DNA of 64,000 nucleotides from Lysobacter firmicutimachus. Lineage in GTDB: Bacteria > Pseudomonadota > Gammaproteobacteria > Xanthomonadales > Xanthomonadaceae. How positions within the stretch are numbered: the stretch's first letter is position 1; each line of letters begins with the position of its first letter. The stretch is taken from contig NZ_JBANDL010000002.1 in NCBI RefSeq assembly GCF_037027445.1, positions 4,250,001-4,314,000 on the forward strand. Direction: 5' to 3'. A program made the position numbers and the translations under genes. Of the stretch, positions 47,662 to 57,963 are shown piece by piece. The notes beneath the pieces are model-generated. The model worked only from the letters and a program-made list of their open reading frames with translations, had not been told where the DNA came from and searched no databases.

Positions 47662-47700
47662 CAAAACCACACAACCCAAGGTCGAAAGAACCTCGAACCC
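47650..47700 (+). promoter_or_regulatory. ilv antiterminator pairing
   Basis: GGGTTCG (47650-47656), in the last leader codons, is complementary to CGAACCC (47694-47700), which is also the start of the terminator's left arm. When the ribosome stalls upstream at the Ile/Leu/Val codons this pair can form and prevent the terminator. Two further bases lie in the loop; the pairing is read directly, the mechanism is inferred from known attenuators. Confidence 0.7.
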
Positions 47701-47725
47701 CGCGCCCCAAAGGCGCGGGGTTTTT
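47696..47725 (+). terminator. ilv attenuator terminator
   Basis: AACCCCGCGCC and GGCGCGGGGTT form a perfect 11-bp stem with a 5-base loop and a T-run (five Ts). It lies after the leader peptide and 86 bases before ilvD, the normal position for transcriptional attenuation. Confidence 0.92.
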
Positions 47726-47811
47726 CGTTTTACGGCCCTGGGTTCCTGCAAACGCCGCACGCGGATCGTGCGGACACGCGCCACGGACGCGCAACACAGG
47801 AACCGTTGTAC

Positions 47812-49545
47812 GTGAGAAGCAACGCCATCAAGCAAGGCCCGGCCCGAGCCCCCGCGCGCGCGATGCTGCGCGCCACCGGCCTGGACGACGCGGCCATCGC
47901 CAGACCGCTGGTCGCCGTGGTCCACACCTGGTCCGACGTGTCGCCGTGCAACATCACCCTGCGCGATCTGGCCCAGCACGTGCGCCGCGGCGTGCACGAC
48001 GGCGGCGGCACGCCGATCGAGTTCAACACCATCGCCGTCACCGACGGCATCGCCATGGGCAGCGACGGCATGCGCGCTTCGCTGGCCTCGCGCGAGACCA
48101 TCGCCGATTCGATCGAACTGGCCGTGTCCGGCCACTGCCTGGACGCGATGGTGCTGCTGGTCGGCTGCGACAAGACCATCCCGGCCGCGGCGATGGCCGC
48201 CGCGCGCCTGGATATCCCGACCGTGATCCTCTACGGCGGCACGATCATGCCGGGGCATTGCCCGTCCAAGCGCGGCACCGGCGAGGACAAGCCGCTGACC
48301 GTGCAGGACGTGTTCGAAGCGGTCGGCGCGCACTCGGCCGGGCGCATCGACGACGCCGAACTGCACCGCATCGAAGCCCATGCCTGTCCCGGCGCCGGCG
48401 CCTGCGGCGGCCAGTTCACCGCCAACACCATGGCCATGGTGCTGACCTTCCTCGGCCTGTCGCCGCTGGGCCTGAACGACATTCCGGCGATCCACGCCGA
48501 CAAGCCCGAAGCCGCACGCGCCTGCGGCGAGATGGTGATGCAACGCCTGCGCGACGGCGGGCCGGGACCGCGCGAACTGCTCTCTCCCCAGGCGCTGCGC
48601 AACGCCGCGCGCGCGGTCTCGGCCACCGCCGGCTCGACCAATGCCGCCCTGCACCTGCTGGCGATCGCCCACGAAGCCGGCGTCACTTTCGACCTGGAAG
48701 AGTTCGAAGCCGCCGCGCACACGCCGGTGATCGCCGACCTGAAACCGGGCGGCCGCTACACCGCCGCGGAAATGTTCGAATTCGGCGGTGCGGCACTGGT
48801 GGCGCGCGAACTCAAGGCGGCCGGTCTGATCGAGGACATTCCCACGGTCACCGGCCGTTCCTTTTTCCAGGAGCTGGCGCAGGCGCGGATGAGCGACGCG
48901 CAGGACGTGGTGCGTCCGGTCGCCGACCCGATCAAGCCGCGCGGCGGCTACTCGATCATCTACGGCAACCTGGCGCCGGACGGCTGCATTCTGAAACTGG
49001 CCGGCCACGGCCGCGAGCATTTCGCCGGTCCGGCGCGGGTGTTCGATTCCGAAGAAGCCGCGTTCGCCGCGGTCCAGGCGCGGCAGATCCATGCTGGCGA
49101 CGTGGTCGTGATCCGCTTCGAAGGCCCGACCGGCGGTCCGGGCATGCGCGAGATGCTGGCGGTCACCGCGGCCCTGGTCGGCCAAGGGCTGAGCAACGAC
49201 GTCGCCCTGATCACCGACGGCCGCTTCAGCGGCGCGACCCACGGCTTCATGGTCGGCCACATCTCGCCGGAGGCCGCGCACGGCGGCCCGATCGCGCGGC
49301 TGCGCGAAGGCGACGTGGTCAGCATCGACGTCAAGACCCGCACCCTCAACGTCGCCGCCGACCTGGCCGCGCGCGAACCGGCGCGGATGGCGCCGCGCGT
49401 GACCACCGGCGCGCTGGCCAAGTACGCGCGGCTGGTCGGCTCGGCCTCGCGCGGCGCGGTCACCGCGCCGGGCCCGTTGCAATCGCCGGCGACGAAAAAG
49501 ATCGACGCGGCGTTGATCGACAGCGCCGTCCCCGAACCCGCCTGA
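47812..49545 (+). CDS. ilvD: Dihydroxy-acid dehydratase
   Basis: IlvD dehydrates dihydroxyisovalerate and dihydroxy-methylvalerate to keto acids, using an iron-sulfur cluster. The 577-residue protein has candidate cluster ligands C46 (SPCNIT), C119 (VGCDKTIP) and C192 ([12 protein letters not shown]). AVTDGIAMG and [22 protein letters not shown] mark the family. The GTG at 47812 gives the family's usual (M)RSxAIKxG start and has AGGA 10 bases upstream; a TTG at 47806 sits too near that site. It opens the superoperon after the attenuator. Confidence 0.93.
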   Translation: MRSNAIKQGPARAPARAMLRATGLDDAAIARPLVAVVHTWSDVSPCNITLRDLAQHVRRGVHDGGGTPIEFNTIAVTDGIAMGSDGMRASLASRETIADSIELAVSGHCLDAMVLLVGCDKTIPAAAMAAARLDIPTVILYGGTIMPGHCPSKRGTGEDKPLTVQDVFEAVGAHSAGRIDDAELHRIEAHACPGAGACGGQFTANTMAMVLTFLGLSPLGLNDIPAIHADKPEAARACGEMVMQRLRDGGPGPRELLSPQALRNAARAVSATAGSTNAALHLLAIAHEAGVTFDLEEFEAAAHTPVIADLKPGGRYTAAEMFEFGGAALVARELKAAGLIEDIPTVTGRSFFQELAQARMSDAQDVVRPVADPIKPRGGYSIIYGNLAPDGCILKLAGHGREHFAGPARVFDSEEAAFAAVQARQIHAGDVVVIRFEGPTGGPGMREMLAVTAALVGQGLSNDVALITDGRFSGATHGFMVGHISPEAAHGGPIARLREGDVVSIDVKTRTLNVAADLAAREPARMAPRVTTGALAKYARLVGSASRGAVTAPGPLQSPATKKIDAALIDSAVPEPA

Positions 49546-49599
49546 CGCAACTCGTTCCTCTCCCCTCGCTCCTCTCCACTCACTTCTCCCGAGACCACC

Positions 49600-50628
49600 A
49601 TGACCACCAGCACCGCCTCCCGCCCCAAGATCGCCATCGTCGGCTACGGCAGCCAGGGCCGCGCTCATGCGCTGAACCTGCGCGACTCCGGCTTCGACGT
49701 CACCGTAGGCCTGCGCCCGGGCGGCCCGACCGAGATCAAGGCCAAGGCCGACGGTTTCGCCGTCGCCACGCCGGCCGAAGCGGTCGCCGCCGCCGACCTG
49801 GTCGCGGTGCTGACCCCGGACATGGTCCAGCCGCAGCTGTACCGCGACGTCATCGAACCGAACATCCGCCAGGGCGCCTGCCTGCTGTTCGCGCACGGCT
49901 TCAACGTCCACTACGGCCAGATCGCGCCGCGCGCCGACCTCGACGTGGTCCTGGTGGCGCCCAAGGGTCCGGGCGCGCTGGTCCGCCGCGAGTACGAAAT
50001 CGGCCGCGGCGTGCCCAGCGTCTACGCCGTGCACCAGGACAAGAGCGGCCGCGCCGAGGAGTTCGCCCTGACTTACTGCGCCGGCATCGGCGGCGCGCGC
50101 CAGAACGCGATCAAGACCACCTTCAAGGAAGAGACCGAGACCGACCTGTTCGGCGAGCAGGCGGTGCTGTGCGGCGGCGCGACCAAGCTGGTCCAGGCCG
50201 GCTGGGAAACCCTGGTCGAAGCCGGCTACCAGCCGGAAGTCGCGTACTACGAGTGCCTGCACGAACTGAAGCTGATCGTCGACCTGTTCTACGAAGGCGG
50301 CGTGACCCGCATGCACGAATTCATCAGCGAGACCGCGCAGTACGGCGCGCTGACCCGCGGCCCCTACGTGGTCGACGACAACACCAAGGCGCAGATGCGC
50401 AAGGTCCTGGCCGAAATCCAGGACGGCACCTTCGCCAAGCAGTGGATCGCCGAATACGCCGCCGGCAACGCCCACTACAAGGCGCTCAAGCAGGGCGACC
50501 TGGAGCATCCGATCGAGGCGGTCGGCAAGAAGCTGCGCGCCAACATGAAGTGGCTGGACACCGCGCCCAAGGCGCAGCCCGCCGCTCCCGCCGCGACCCG
50601 CGGCGAACGACAGGAAGAGGCCGCCTGA
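49600..50628 (+). CDS. ilvC: Ketol-acid reductoisomerase, class I
   Basis: IlvC rearranges and reduces acetolactate or acetohydroxybutanoate to the dihydroxy acid, second in valine and isoleucine synthesis. The 342-residue class I form shows [18 protein letters not shown] (nucleotide binding), PKGPG and [16 protein letters not shown] with metal-binding acids, and [17 protein letters not shown]. The cofactor loop LRPGGPTE differs from the common SxS-type; the xanthomonad orthologues I recall share it, so this is not odd within the group. The stop overlaps ilvG by one base. Confidence 0.95.
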   Translation: MTTSTASRPKIAIVGYGSQGRAHALNLRDSGFDVTVGLRPGGPTEIKAKADGFAVATPAEAVAAADLVAVLTPDMVQPQLYRDVIEPNIRQGACLLFAHGFNVHYGQIAPRADLDVVLVAPKGPGALVRREYEIGRGVPSVYAVHQDKSGRAEEFALTYCAGIGGARQNAIKTTFKEETETDLFGEQAVLCGGATKLVQAGWETLVEAGYQPEVAYYECLHELKLIVDLFYEGGVTRMHEFISETAQYGALTRGPYVVDDNTKAQMRKVLAEIQDGTFAKQWIAEYAAGNAHYKALKQGDLEHPIEAVGKKLRANMKWLDTAPKAQPAAPAATRGERQEEAA

Positions 50629-52397
50629 TGAACGGTGCCCGCTGGCTGGTGCAAGCACTGGCCGCAGAAGGCGTGGACACGCTGTTCGGTTATCCGGGCG
50701 GCACCATCATGCCTTTCTACGATGCCCTGCACGGGTCGGACCTCAAGCATGTGCTGGTCCGTCACGAGCAAGGCGCGGCTTTCGCGGCCAACGGCTATGC
50801 CCGTGCCAGCGGGCGAGTCGGCGTCTGCGTAGCCACGTCCGGTCCGGGCGCTTCCAACCTGGTCACCGGCATCGCCGACGCGATGCTGGACTCGGTGCCG
50901 ATGGTCGCCATCACCGGCCAGGTCGCGACCACGCTGATGGGCACCGATGCGTTCCAGGAGCTGGACGTGTTCGGCATGACCCTACCGATCGTCAAGCACA
51001 GCTTCCTGGTGCGCAGCGTCGACGAGCTGCCGCGGACGGTCGCCGAGGCGTTCCGCCTGGCCCGTTCCGGCCGCCCCGGCCCGGTGCTGATCGATCTGCC
51101 CAAGGACGTGCAGAACGCCGACGCCTCGCATCTGGCCGCGCACGCGCCGCTGCCGGTCGACCCGGTGCCGCGCGCGCCGGACGCGGCCTACCACGAAGCC
51201 GCGGCGCTGATCGCGCACGCGCGCAAGCCGCTGATCTACGGCGGCGGCGGCATCGCCCTGGGCGGCGCGGTCGAATCGTTCCGCGCCTTCGTCGAAGGCA
51301 GCCAGATCCCGGCGGTGCTGACGTTAAAAGGCCTGGGCGCGCTGCCGGCCGAGCACGCGCTGAACCTGGGCATGCTCGGCATGCACGGCAACCGCGCGGC
51401 CAATCTGTCGGTGCAGGAATGCGATCTGCTGATCGTCGTCGGCGCCCGCTTCGACGACCGCGCCACCGGCAAGCTGGCCGAATTCGCGCCCAACGCGCGG
51501 GTCGTGCACATGGACCTGGACGCCTGCGAGATCGGCAAGCTGCGCTACGCCGACGCCGCGGTGCAGGGCGACCTGCGCCGTTCGCTGGACGCGCTGACAG
51601 CGCCGGTCACCGCCCAGTTGCAGGGTCGCAACGGCGGCGCCCGCCGCGCCTGGCGCGACACCTGCCTGCAGCGCAAGCGCGATTGCGCGCCGCGCTACGA
51701 CGCGCCCGGCGAAAGCGTGTACGCGCCGGCGCTGCTCAAACGCCTGTCGGAACTGGCGCCGGAGGCGGTGGTCGCCTGCGACGTCGGCCAGCACCAGATG
51801 TGGGTCGCCCAGCACTGGCGCTTCGACGACCCGCGCAAGCACCTGACCAGCGGCGGCCTGGGCGCGATGGGCTTCGGCGTGCCGGCGGCGATGGGCGCGC
51901 AGCTGGCCCATGCCGACGGAGGCGAGCCGGAAGCGCGGGTGATCTGCGTCAGCGGCGACGGCTCGTTCCTGATGAACGTGCAGGAGCTGGCGACCATCGC
52001 CCGCTACCGCCTGCCGGTGAAGATCGTCCTGCTCGACAACCAGGCCCTGGGCATGGTGCGGCAATGGCAGGAGCTGTTCTTCGAACGCCGCTATTCCGAA
52101 ATCGATCTGTCCGACAACCCGGACTTCTGCGCCCTGGCCGCCGCATTCGGGGTCAAGGCGATGTACGTCGACCGCGCCGACTCGGTCGACGAGGCCCTGG
52201 CCTACATGCTGGAAACCCCGGGCCCGGTGCTGCTGCACGTCGCCATCGACCAGGCCGCCAACGTCTGGCCGCTGGTGCCGCCGAACCACAACAACGCCCA
52301 GATGCTCGATCCCGAAGCGGCCGACGCCGACGCGATCGTCAGTCTGAGCCCCACCACCCCCAACGCGACGGAGGACGCCCATGCGATACCAGCTTGA
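50628..52397 (+). CDS. ilvG: Acetolactate synthase, large subunit
   Basis: This ThDP enzyme condenses two pyruvates or pyruvate with 2-oxobutanoate, the first common step. The 589-residue protein shows LFGYPGGTIMPFYDAL, RHEQGAAFAANGYAR (catalytic Glu), SGPGASNLVTG, GDGSFLMNVQELATI (ThDP/Mg) and GMVRQWQELFFERR. The TGATG junction with ilvC implies coupled translation. It is followed by the small subunit overlapping its end by 17 bases. Herbicide-type or valine inhibition is not addressed by the sequence. Confidence 0.96.
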   Translation: MNGARWLVQALAAEGVDTLFGYPGGTIMPFYDALHGSDLKHVLVRHEQGAAFAANGYARASGRVGVCVATSGPGASNLVTGIADAMLDSVPMVAITGQVATTLMGTDAFQELDVFGMTLPIVKHSFLVRSVDELPRTVAEAFRLARSGRPGPVLIDLPKDVQNADASHLAAHAPLPVDPVPRAPDAAYHEAAALIAHARKPLIYGGGGIALGGAVESFRAFVEGSQIPAVLTLKGLGALPAEHALNLGMLGMHGNRAANLSVQECDLLIVVGARFDDRATGKLAEFAPNARVVHMDLDACEIGKLRYADAAVQGDLRRSLDALTAPVTAQLQGRNGGARRAWRDTCLQRKRDCAPRYDAPGESVYAPALLKRLSELAPEAVVACDVGQHQMWVAQHWRFDDPRKHLTSGGLGAMGFGVPAAMGAQLAHADGGEPEARVICVSGDGSFLMNVQELATIARYRLPVKIVLLDNQALGMVRQWQELFFERRYSEIDLSDNPDFCALAAAFGVKAMYVDRADSVDEALAYMLETPGPVLLHVAIDQAANVWPLVPPNHNNAQMLDPEAADADAIVSLSPTTPNATEDAHAIPA

Positions 52398-52617
52398 TCT
52401 GACCCTGCGCCAGGCCGAAGGCGCGCTGGCTCGCGTACTGGGCGCCGCCGAGCGCCGCGGCTTCCGTCCGCTGTCGGTGGACGGCGAAGCGCAACCCGAC
52501 GGCGATCGCTGGCACCTGCGCATGACGGTGGAGGGCGATCGCGCCGACACCGCGCTGCAGACCCAGCTCGCCAAGCTCTACGACTGTCTTGCCGTTGAGG
52601 TTTCCCCATGCACCTGA
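52381..52617 (+). CDS. ilvM: Acetolactate synthase small subunit, IlvM type
   Basis: This 78-residue protein is a single ACT domain (YQLDLTLRQAEGALARVLGAAERRGFRPLSVDGEAQ), the size and form of IlvM rather than IlvN/IlvH. It regulates or stabilises the large subunit. Its start lies within the last 17 bases of ilvG, and its end overlaps the ilvE start by 10. That tight packing supports assignment despite low sequence similarity. Confidence 0.85.
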   Translation: MRYQLDLTLRQAEGALARVLGAAERRGFRPLSVDGEAQPDGDRWHLRMTVEGDRADTALQTQLAKLYDCLAVEVSPCT

Positions 52618-53663
52618 CCGCCGAAACCCTGGAACGTCCGGCCGCGGCCGAAAACCAATCGCCCGCGCAAGCCGCGGCTGCGACGCGCGAGCGCGCGTAT
52701 GTGCCGGCGCGCAGCGAGGCGGCGCGCGCTGAAGTCGAACCGTCGACCGCGGCTCGTAGTCCTGAGTCCCGCGCTCGTAGCGAAGTCCCGACTTCCCAGC
52801 GAATGCCGCTCATTTGGTTCGATGGCCAGTTCATCCCCGGCGACGCGCCGGAAGCGCCGCTGACCACCCACGCCATGCATTACGGCACCGCGGTGTTCGA
52901 AGGCATCCGCAGCTACGCCACCGCCGACGGCGGCGCGGCGGTGTTCCGCCTGCCCGAGCACATGGAGCGCATGCGCAAGGGTGCGGACATGTTCGGCATC
53001 GACTTCGACGTCGAGCGGGCCAGCCAGGCGACCCTGGCCACCCTGCGCGCCAACGGCCACCGCGACGCCTACATCCGCCCGCTGACCTGGATGGGCACGG
53101 GCAGCATCGGCCTGGACGTCGATCCGCTGAGCCAGCATCTGATGATCGCGACCCTGCCCAAGGTCGTGCATCTGGGCGGCGCGCGCACCCGCCTGACCGT
53201 GTCGCCGTGGAAGCGCAACCCGGCCACCTCGCTGCCGGCGCTCAAGCTCAGCGGCGCCTACGTCAATTCGATCCTGGCCAAGCGCGAAGCCAAGCAGCGC
53301 GGCTTCGACGAGGCCTTGTTCACCGACGACAAAGGCTATGTGGTCGAGTGCACCGGCGCCAATGTGTTCATGGTCAAGAACGGCGTGGTGACCTCGGTCG
53401 AACATCGCGACGCCCTGCCCGGCATCACCCGCGACACCATGATCGAGCTGTCCGGCGCGCAATCGCGCGAGGTCACCCTGCACGAACTGCTCGACGCCGA
53501 CGAAGTCTTCGTCTGCGGCACCGCCGCCGAAGCCACCCCGATCAGCGTGCTGGACCGCCGCGAATTCGGCGACAACCCGGTCACGCGCGAGCTGGCCGCC
53601 CTGTACGCACGCGTCGTGCGCGGCGAAGAGCCGCGCTACGCCGCCTGGCTGACCGCGGTCTGA
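52608..53663 (+). CDS. ilvE: Branched-chain amino acid aminotransferase with odd N-terminal extension
   Basis: IlvE transaminates the keto acids to Val, Ile and Leu. The class IV PLP enzyme starts in earnest at MPLIWFDGQFIPGDAPEAPLTTHAMHYGTAVFEGIR (residue 66). ALKLSGAYVNSILAKREAKQRGFDEALF holds the PLP lysine region, and ECTGANVFMV and TAAEATPI follow. GAGG eight bases before 52608 and overlap with ilvM support the early start. The first 65 residues are low-complexity Ala/Arg/Ser and part of their DNA resembles the local period-7 repeat. Start at 52803 would give the usual length (286) but lacks an RBS. Confidence 0.9.
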   Translation: MHLTAETLERPAAAENQSPAQAAAATRERAYVPARSEAARAEVEPSTAARSPESRARSEVPTSQRMPLIWFDGQFIPGDAPEAPLTTHAMHYGTAVFEGIRSYATADGGAAVFRLPEHMERMRKGADMFGIDFDVERASQATLATLRANGHRDAYIRPLTWMGTGSIGLDVDPLSQHLMIATLPKVVHLGGARTRLTVSPWKRNPATSLPALKLSGAYVNSILAKREAKQRGFDEALFTDDKGYVVECTGANVFMVKNGVVTSVEHRDALPGITRDTMIELSGAQSREVTLHELLDADEVFVCGTAAEATPISVLDRREFGDNPVTRELAALYARVVRGEEPRYAAWLTAV

Positions 53664-53666
53664 GCC

Positions 53667-54830
53667 ATGGACTGCGACGTAGCCAGCCTGGCCACGCTCA
53701 GCGCCGCCGACCTGTTGGCGGCGCAAGTGCGGCTGAGGCGTTATCTGGAGCCGACTCCGCTGCACCACGCCGAGCGCTTCGGCTGCTGGTTGAAACTGGA
53801 GAACCTGCAGCGCACCGGCTCCTACAAGGTGCGCGGCGCGCTCAACGCCCTGCTGGCCGGGCGCGAACGCGGCGATCATCGTCCGGTGATCGCCGCCTCG
53901 GCCGGCAATCATGCCCAGGGCCTGGCCTGGGCCGCGTATCGCCTGGGCGTCCCCGCGATCACGGTCATGCCGCGCACCGCGCCGCAGACCAAGGTCGCCG
54001 GCGTCGCCCATTGGGGCGCCACCGTGCGCCTACACGGCGACGGCTACGACGACGCCAAGGCCTTCGCCAAGGAACTGGCCGAGCAGCACGACTACCGGCT
54101 GCTGTCGGCCTTCGACGACCCCGACGTGATCGCCGGCCAGGGCACGATCGGCCTGGAACTGGCGGCCTTCCTGCCCGACGTGGTGCTGGTGCCGATCGGC
54201 GGCGGCGGCCTCGCCGCCGGCGTGGCGATGGCGTTGAAGTCGCAGCTGCTGGCGGGCGGCGCCGCCGGCCGCAAGGTGCGGGTGATCGGCGCCCAGGTCG
54301 AAGGCGTGGACTCGATGGCGCGCGCCCTGCGCGGCGATCGCCGCCTGCTCGAGCCGGCCGCGACCCTGGCCGACGGCGTGCGGGTCAAAGAGCCCGGCCG
54401 CCTGACCGAGCGCGTGCTCGGCGAAATGCTCGACGACGTGGTGATCGTGCGCGAAGCCGAGCTGCGCGAAACCCTGGTCCGGCTCGCGCTGGAAGAACAC
54501 ATCATCGCCGAGGGCGCCGGCGCCCTGGCCCTGGCCGCCGGTCGCCGCATCGTCGGCAAGCGCAAATGCGCGGTGGTGTCCGGCGGCAACGTCGACGCCG
54601 GGGTGCTGGCGCAGCTGCTGTCGGACGTGCGGCCGCGGCCGCCGCGGCGCCCGCGCCGGCGCAACCGCGAAGCGCTCGGTCGCGAAGCGGCCACCGTCGA
54701 GGCGGACATTTACAAGCTCGCCAATCTCGATCCCGCGATGCGACTTAGTCGGGGCCGCCGCGGCCCCGACTCCCGCCCCAGCGACGATGCCACGACTTCC
54801 AACCCGCGTTACGCCGTATTAGAGGATTGA
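53667..54830 (+). CDS. ilvA: Threonine dehydratase, catalytic domain only
   Basis: IlvA deaminates threonine to 2-oxobutanoate, the entry into isoleucine. The 387-residue protein has [10 protein letters not shown] (PLP Lys near 53) and [29 protein letters not shown] forms the phosphate loop. It has no ACT-like regulatory domains, unlike E. coli IlvA, so feedback by Ile would need another route; TdcB-type enzymes are also this short. After residue 325 a basic, low-complexity tail ([11 protein letters not shown]...) follows, and its DNA contains a perfect 10-bp hairpin (54748-54770). The leuA RBS lies in its last codons. Confidence 0.9.
   Translation: MDCDVASLATLSAADLLAAQVRLRRYLEPTPLHHAERFGCWLKLENLQRTGSYKVRGALNALLAGRERGDHRPVIAASAGNHAQGLAWAAYRLGVPAITVMPRTAPQTKVAGVAHWGATVRLHGDGYDDAKAFAKELAEQHDYRLLSAFDDPDVIAGQGTIGLELAAFLPDVVLVPIGGGGLAAGVAMALKSQLLAGGAAGRKVRVIGAQVEGVDSMARALRGDRRLLEPAATLADGVRVKEPGRLTERVLGEMLDDVVIVREAELRETLVRLALEEHIIAEGAGALALAAGRRIVGKRKCAVVSGGNVDAGVLAQLLSDVRPRPPRRPRRRNREALGREAATVEADIYKLANLDPAMRLSRGRRGPDSRPSDDATTSNPRYAVLED
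54748..54770 (+). other. Hairpin in the ilvA 3' end
   Basis: GTCGGGGCCG and CGGCCCCGAC form a perfect 10-bp stem with a 3-base loop, about 60 bases before the ilvA stop and within its low-complexity tail. It could affect leuA translation or be a repeat inserted into the gene. Confidence 0.5.
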
Positions 54831-54835
54831 TTCCC

Positions 54836-56434
54836 ATGAACGACACGTCCGGACCGGTAGTACCGACCGACCCGCCGCAACAACAGGTCACGATTTTCGA
54901 CACCAGCCTGCGCGACGGCGAGCAGTCGCCGGGCTGCAGCATGACCGCCAGCCAGAAGCTGCGCTTCGCCCATGCCTTGTCCGAACTCGGCGTCGACGTG
55001 ATCGAGGCCGGCTTTCCCGCCAGTTCCGAGGCCGACCTGGAAGGCACCCGGGCGATCGTGCGCGAAGTGCGCGGCTCGACCCTGGCGACCCTGGCCCGCT
55101 GCCACCCCGGCGACATCGAAGCCTGCGCGCGCGCCCTGGAAGGCGCGGCCAAGCCGCGTATCCACGTGTTCATCTCCACCAGCCCGCTGCACCGCCAGCA
55201 CAAGCTCAACCTGGACAAGCAGCAGGTGACCGAGCGCGCGATCGCCGCGATCGAGCAGGCGCGCCGCTACGTCGACGACGTCGAGTTCTCCTGCGAGGAC
55301 GCGCTGCGCACCGAGCACGATTATCTGGTCGAGATCTGCAGCGCCGCGGTCGCCGCCGGCGCGCGCACGCTGAATATTCCCGACACCGTCGGCTACACCA
55401 CCCCGAGCGAGATCCGCGCCCTGTTCGAACACCTGCGTGGCAACGTGCGCGACGCCGACAAGGCGGTGTTCAGCGCCCACTGCCACAACGACCTGGGCCT
55501 GGCCGTGGCCAACAGCCTGGCCGCGATCGAAGGCGGCGCGCGCCAGGTCGAATGCACCATCAACGGCATCGGCGAACGCGCCGGCAACTGCGCGCTGGAA
55601 GAGCTGGTGATGGCGCTGCGGGTGCGCAACGCCTACTACAACGTCGGCACCCGCATCGACAGCCGCCGGCTGGTGCCGACCTCGCGCCTGCTGTCGCGCA
55701 TCACCGGCATGGTGGTCCAGCGCAACAAGGCCATCGTCGGCCAGAACGCGTTCGCGCACGAATCGGGCATCCACCAGCACGGCATGCTCAAGCACCGCGG
55801 CACCTACGAGATCATGCACCCGGAGACCGTGGGCTGGGCGCAGTCGCAGATGGTCATGGGCCGCCACAGCGGCCGCGCCGCGCTGAGCGACCGCCTGCAG
55901 GCCTTGGGCTTCAGCCTGGACGAGGCGCGTTTGAACGCGGTGTTCGCCAGCTTCAAGGCGTTGGCCGAGAAGAAGCGCGAAGTGTTCGACGCCGACCTGG
56001 AGGCGCTGGTGCTCGGCGCCGACGCCAAGGCCGCGCGCGGCTACCGGCTGGTGCGCGCCCACGTCAGCACCGGCGTCGCCGACGGCAGCTTGCCGACCGC
56101 GAGCGTGCAGTTGGTCGAGCCCGACGGCGCCACGATCAGCGAAGCCGCGGTCGGCGACGGACCGGTGCACGCGCTGTTCGCCGCCCTGGCCCGCGCTACC
56201 GGCATCGCCCTGCGCATCGACAGCTACAACGTCTCCAGCGTGACCACCGGCGACGATGCCCAGGGGCAGGCCAGCGTGACCGCGCGCGTGGACGGGATCG
56301 AGCTGACCGGCTCCGGGACCAGCACCGACATCATCGAGGCCAGTGCGCTGGCCTGGCTGGAGTTGGCCAACCGCTTGCTGCGCACCCGTCAGCAAGCCGA
56401 GTCGCAGCCGCACAAGGTCGCCGCCACCGCCTGA
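54836..56434 (+). CDS. leuA: 2-Isopropylmalate synthase
   Basis: LeuA condenses acetyl-CoA with 2-oxoisovalerate, the first committed leucine step. The 532-residue protein shows [50 protein letters not shown] (metal His residues), [14 protein letters not shown], and a C-terminal alpha/beta regulatory domain of about 130 residues that normally gives leucine inhibition. AGAGGA (54821-54826), nine bases upstream, selects the ATG at 54836; an in-frame TTG at 54827 is less likely. The ilvA stop lies just before it. Confidence 0.95.
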   Translation: MNDTSGPVVPTDPPQQQVTIFDTSLRDGEQSPGCSMTASQKLRFAHALSELGVDVIEAGFPASSEADLEGTRAIVREVRGSTLATLARCHPGDIEACARALEGAAKPRIHVFISTSPLHRQHKLNLDKQQVTERAIAAIEQARRYVDDVEFSCEDALRTEHDYLVEICSAAVAAGARTLNIPDTVGYTTPSEIRALFEHLRGNVRDADKAVFSAHCHNDLGLAVANSLAAIEGGARQVECTINGIGERAGNCALEELVMALRVRNAYYNVGTRIDSRRLVPTSRLLSRITGMVVQRNKAIVGQNAFAHESGIHQHGMLKHRGTYEIMHPETVGWAQSQMVMGRHSGRAALSDRLQALGFSLDEARLNAVFASFKALAEKKREVFDADLEALVLGADAKAARGYRLVRAHVSTGVADGSLPTASVQLVEPDGATISEAAVGDGPVHALFAALARATGIALRIDSYNVSSVTTGDDAQGQASVTARVDGIELTGSGTSTDIIEASALAWLELANRLLRTRQQAESQPHKVAATA

Positions 56435-56440
56435 CCTGAG

Positions 56441-56466
56441 CCCTTCTCCCGCAACCGGGAGAAGGG
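56441..56466 (+). repeat. REP-like palindrome between leuA and leuC
   Basis: CCCTTCTCCCG and CGGGAGAAGGG form an 11-bp stem with loop CAAC. Core and form match the REP-like elements near mpl/adk. No T-run follows; leuC starts 48 bases on, and readthrough is assumed. Confidence 0.7.
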
Positions 56467-56514
56467 ACACCGAAGATCGAACCATTCAAGCCGAAAGCCA
56501 TAGTCGCCCCCATC

Positions 56515-57963
56515 ATGACTTCAGCCACCCAGCCCAGCACCCTGTTCGACAAACTGTGGGACGCCCACCTGGTCGCGCCCGAAAGCGAGGCCGCGCCCGC
56601 GGTGCTGTACATCGACCTGCACCTGATCCACGAGGTCACCTCGCCGCAGGCCTTCGCCGAACTCGAAGCGCGCGGCCTCAAACCGCGCCGCACCGATCTG
56701 ACCAAGGGCACGCTCGACCATTCCACCCCGACCCTGCCCGCCGGCGCCGACGGCCGTCTGCCCTACTACACCGCCGAGGCCGAGCATCAGGTCGACACCC
56801 TGCGCCGCAACTGCGCGCGCCACGGCATCGAGCTGTTCGATTTCGACAGCGCCCATCGCGGCATCGTCCACGTGATCGGCCCGGAACTGGGTCTGACCCA
56901 GCCCGGCCAGACCATCGTCTGCGGCGACAGCCACACCGCCACCCACGGTGCGTTCGGCGCGCTGGCCTTCGGCATCGGCACCAGCGAAGTCGGCCACGTG
57001 CTGGCCACCCAATGCCTGCTGCAGCGCAAGCCCAAGACCCTGGCGATCAACATCGAAGGCGAGCTGGCCCCCGGCGTCGGCGCCAAGGACCTGATCCTGC
57101 ACGTGATCGGCGAAATCGGCGTCAACGGCGGCACCGGCCACGTCATCGAGTACCGCGGCTCGACCGTGCGCGCGCTGTCGATGGACGAGCGCATGACGGT
57201 GTGCAACATGTCGATCGAGGCCGGCGCCCGCGCCGGCCTGATCGCGCCGGACCGGGTCACCTACGACTATCTGGCCAAGACCCCGCGCGCGCCGCGCGGC
57301 GCCGACTTCGAGCGCGCCGTGGCGCGTTGGAGCGAGTTCAAGACCGACCCAGGCGCACGCTTCGACCGCGAAGTGCATATCGATGCGTCCACGATCAAGC
57401 CGACCCTGACCTGGGGCACGCACCCGGGCCAGGTCGCCGCGGTCGACGCGGCGTTGCCGCAGGCCGGCGACGCCGACGAGGCCAAGGCCCTGGCCTACAT
57501 GGGCTTCGAAGGCGGCAGCGCGCTGGCCGGACGTCCGGTCGACGTGGTGTTCGTCGGCAGTTGCACCAACTCGCGCCTGTCCGACCTGCGCCAGGCCGCC
57601 GAGGTGCTGCGTGGCCGCCACGTGCATCCGCGCGTGCGCATGCTGGTCGTGCCCGGCTCCGAGCAGGTCAAGCGCGATGCCGAGGCCGAGGGCCTGGACG
57701 CGGTGATCCGCGCCGCCGGCGCCGAATGGCGCGAACCCGGTTGCTCGATGTGCATCGCCATGAACGGCGATCTGGTCGGCGCCGGTCAGTTGGCGGTATC
57801 GACCAGCAACCGCAATTTCGAGGGCCGCCAAGGCAAGGGTGCGCGCACTCTGCTGGCTTCGCCGCTGACCGCGGCGGCCTGCGCCGTCGCCGGACGGGTG
57901 GTCGACCCGCGCGATTACCTCGCCCATGCCGCCCAAGCCTCGGCCGTCCAGGAGGTCGCGTGA
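56515..57963 (+). CDS. leuC: 3-Isopropylmalate dehydratase, large subunit
   Basis: LeuC with LeuD isomerises 2- to 3-isopropylmalate. The 482-residue aconitase-family protein binds a [4Fe-4S] cluster by C350 (GSCTNSR), C410 and C413 (EPGCSMC). [24 protein letters not shown] is the family signature. Its stop (57961-57963) overlaps leuD by one base. Confidence 0.96.
   Translation: MTSATQPSTLFDKLWDAHLVAPESEAAPAVLYIDLHLIHEVTSPQAFAELEARGLKPRRTDLTKGTLDHSTPTLPAGADGRLPYYTAEAEHQVDTLRRNCARHGIELFDFDSAHRGIVHVIGPELGLTQPGQTIVCGDSHTATHGAFGALAFGIGTSEVGHVLATQCLLQRKPKTLAINIEGELAPGVGAKDLILHVIGEIGVNGGTGHVIEYRGSTVRALSMDERMTVCNMSIEAGARAGLIAPDRVTYDYLAKTPRAPRGADFERAVARWSEFKTDPGARFDREVHIDASTIKPTLTWGTHPGQVAAVDAALPQAGDADEAKALAYMGFEGGSALAGRPVDVVFVGSCTNSRLSDLRQAAEVLRGRHVHPRVRMLVVPGSEQVKRDAEAEGLDAVIRAAGAEWREPGCSMCIAMNGDLVGAGQLAVSTSNRNFEGRQGKGARTLLASPLTAAACAVAGRVVDPRDYLAHAAQASAVQEVA

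Noticed and set aside
46689..50627. A very long open plus-strand frame of about 1,300 codons preceding ilvG
   Set aside because: It runs out of frame through thrC, the leader and the well-supported ilvD and ilvC. Its translation is Arg/Ala/Pro-rich, as expected from reading GC-rich codons in another frame. Only the part from 50628 is real.
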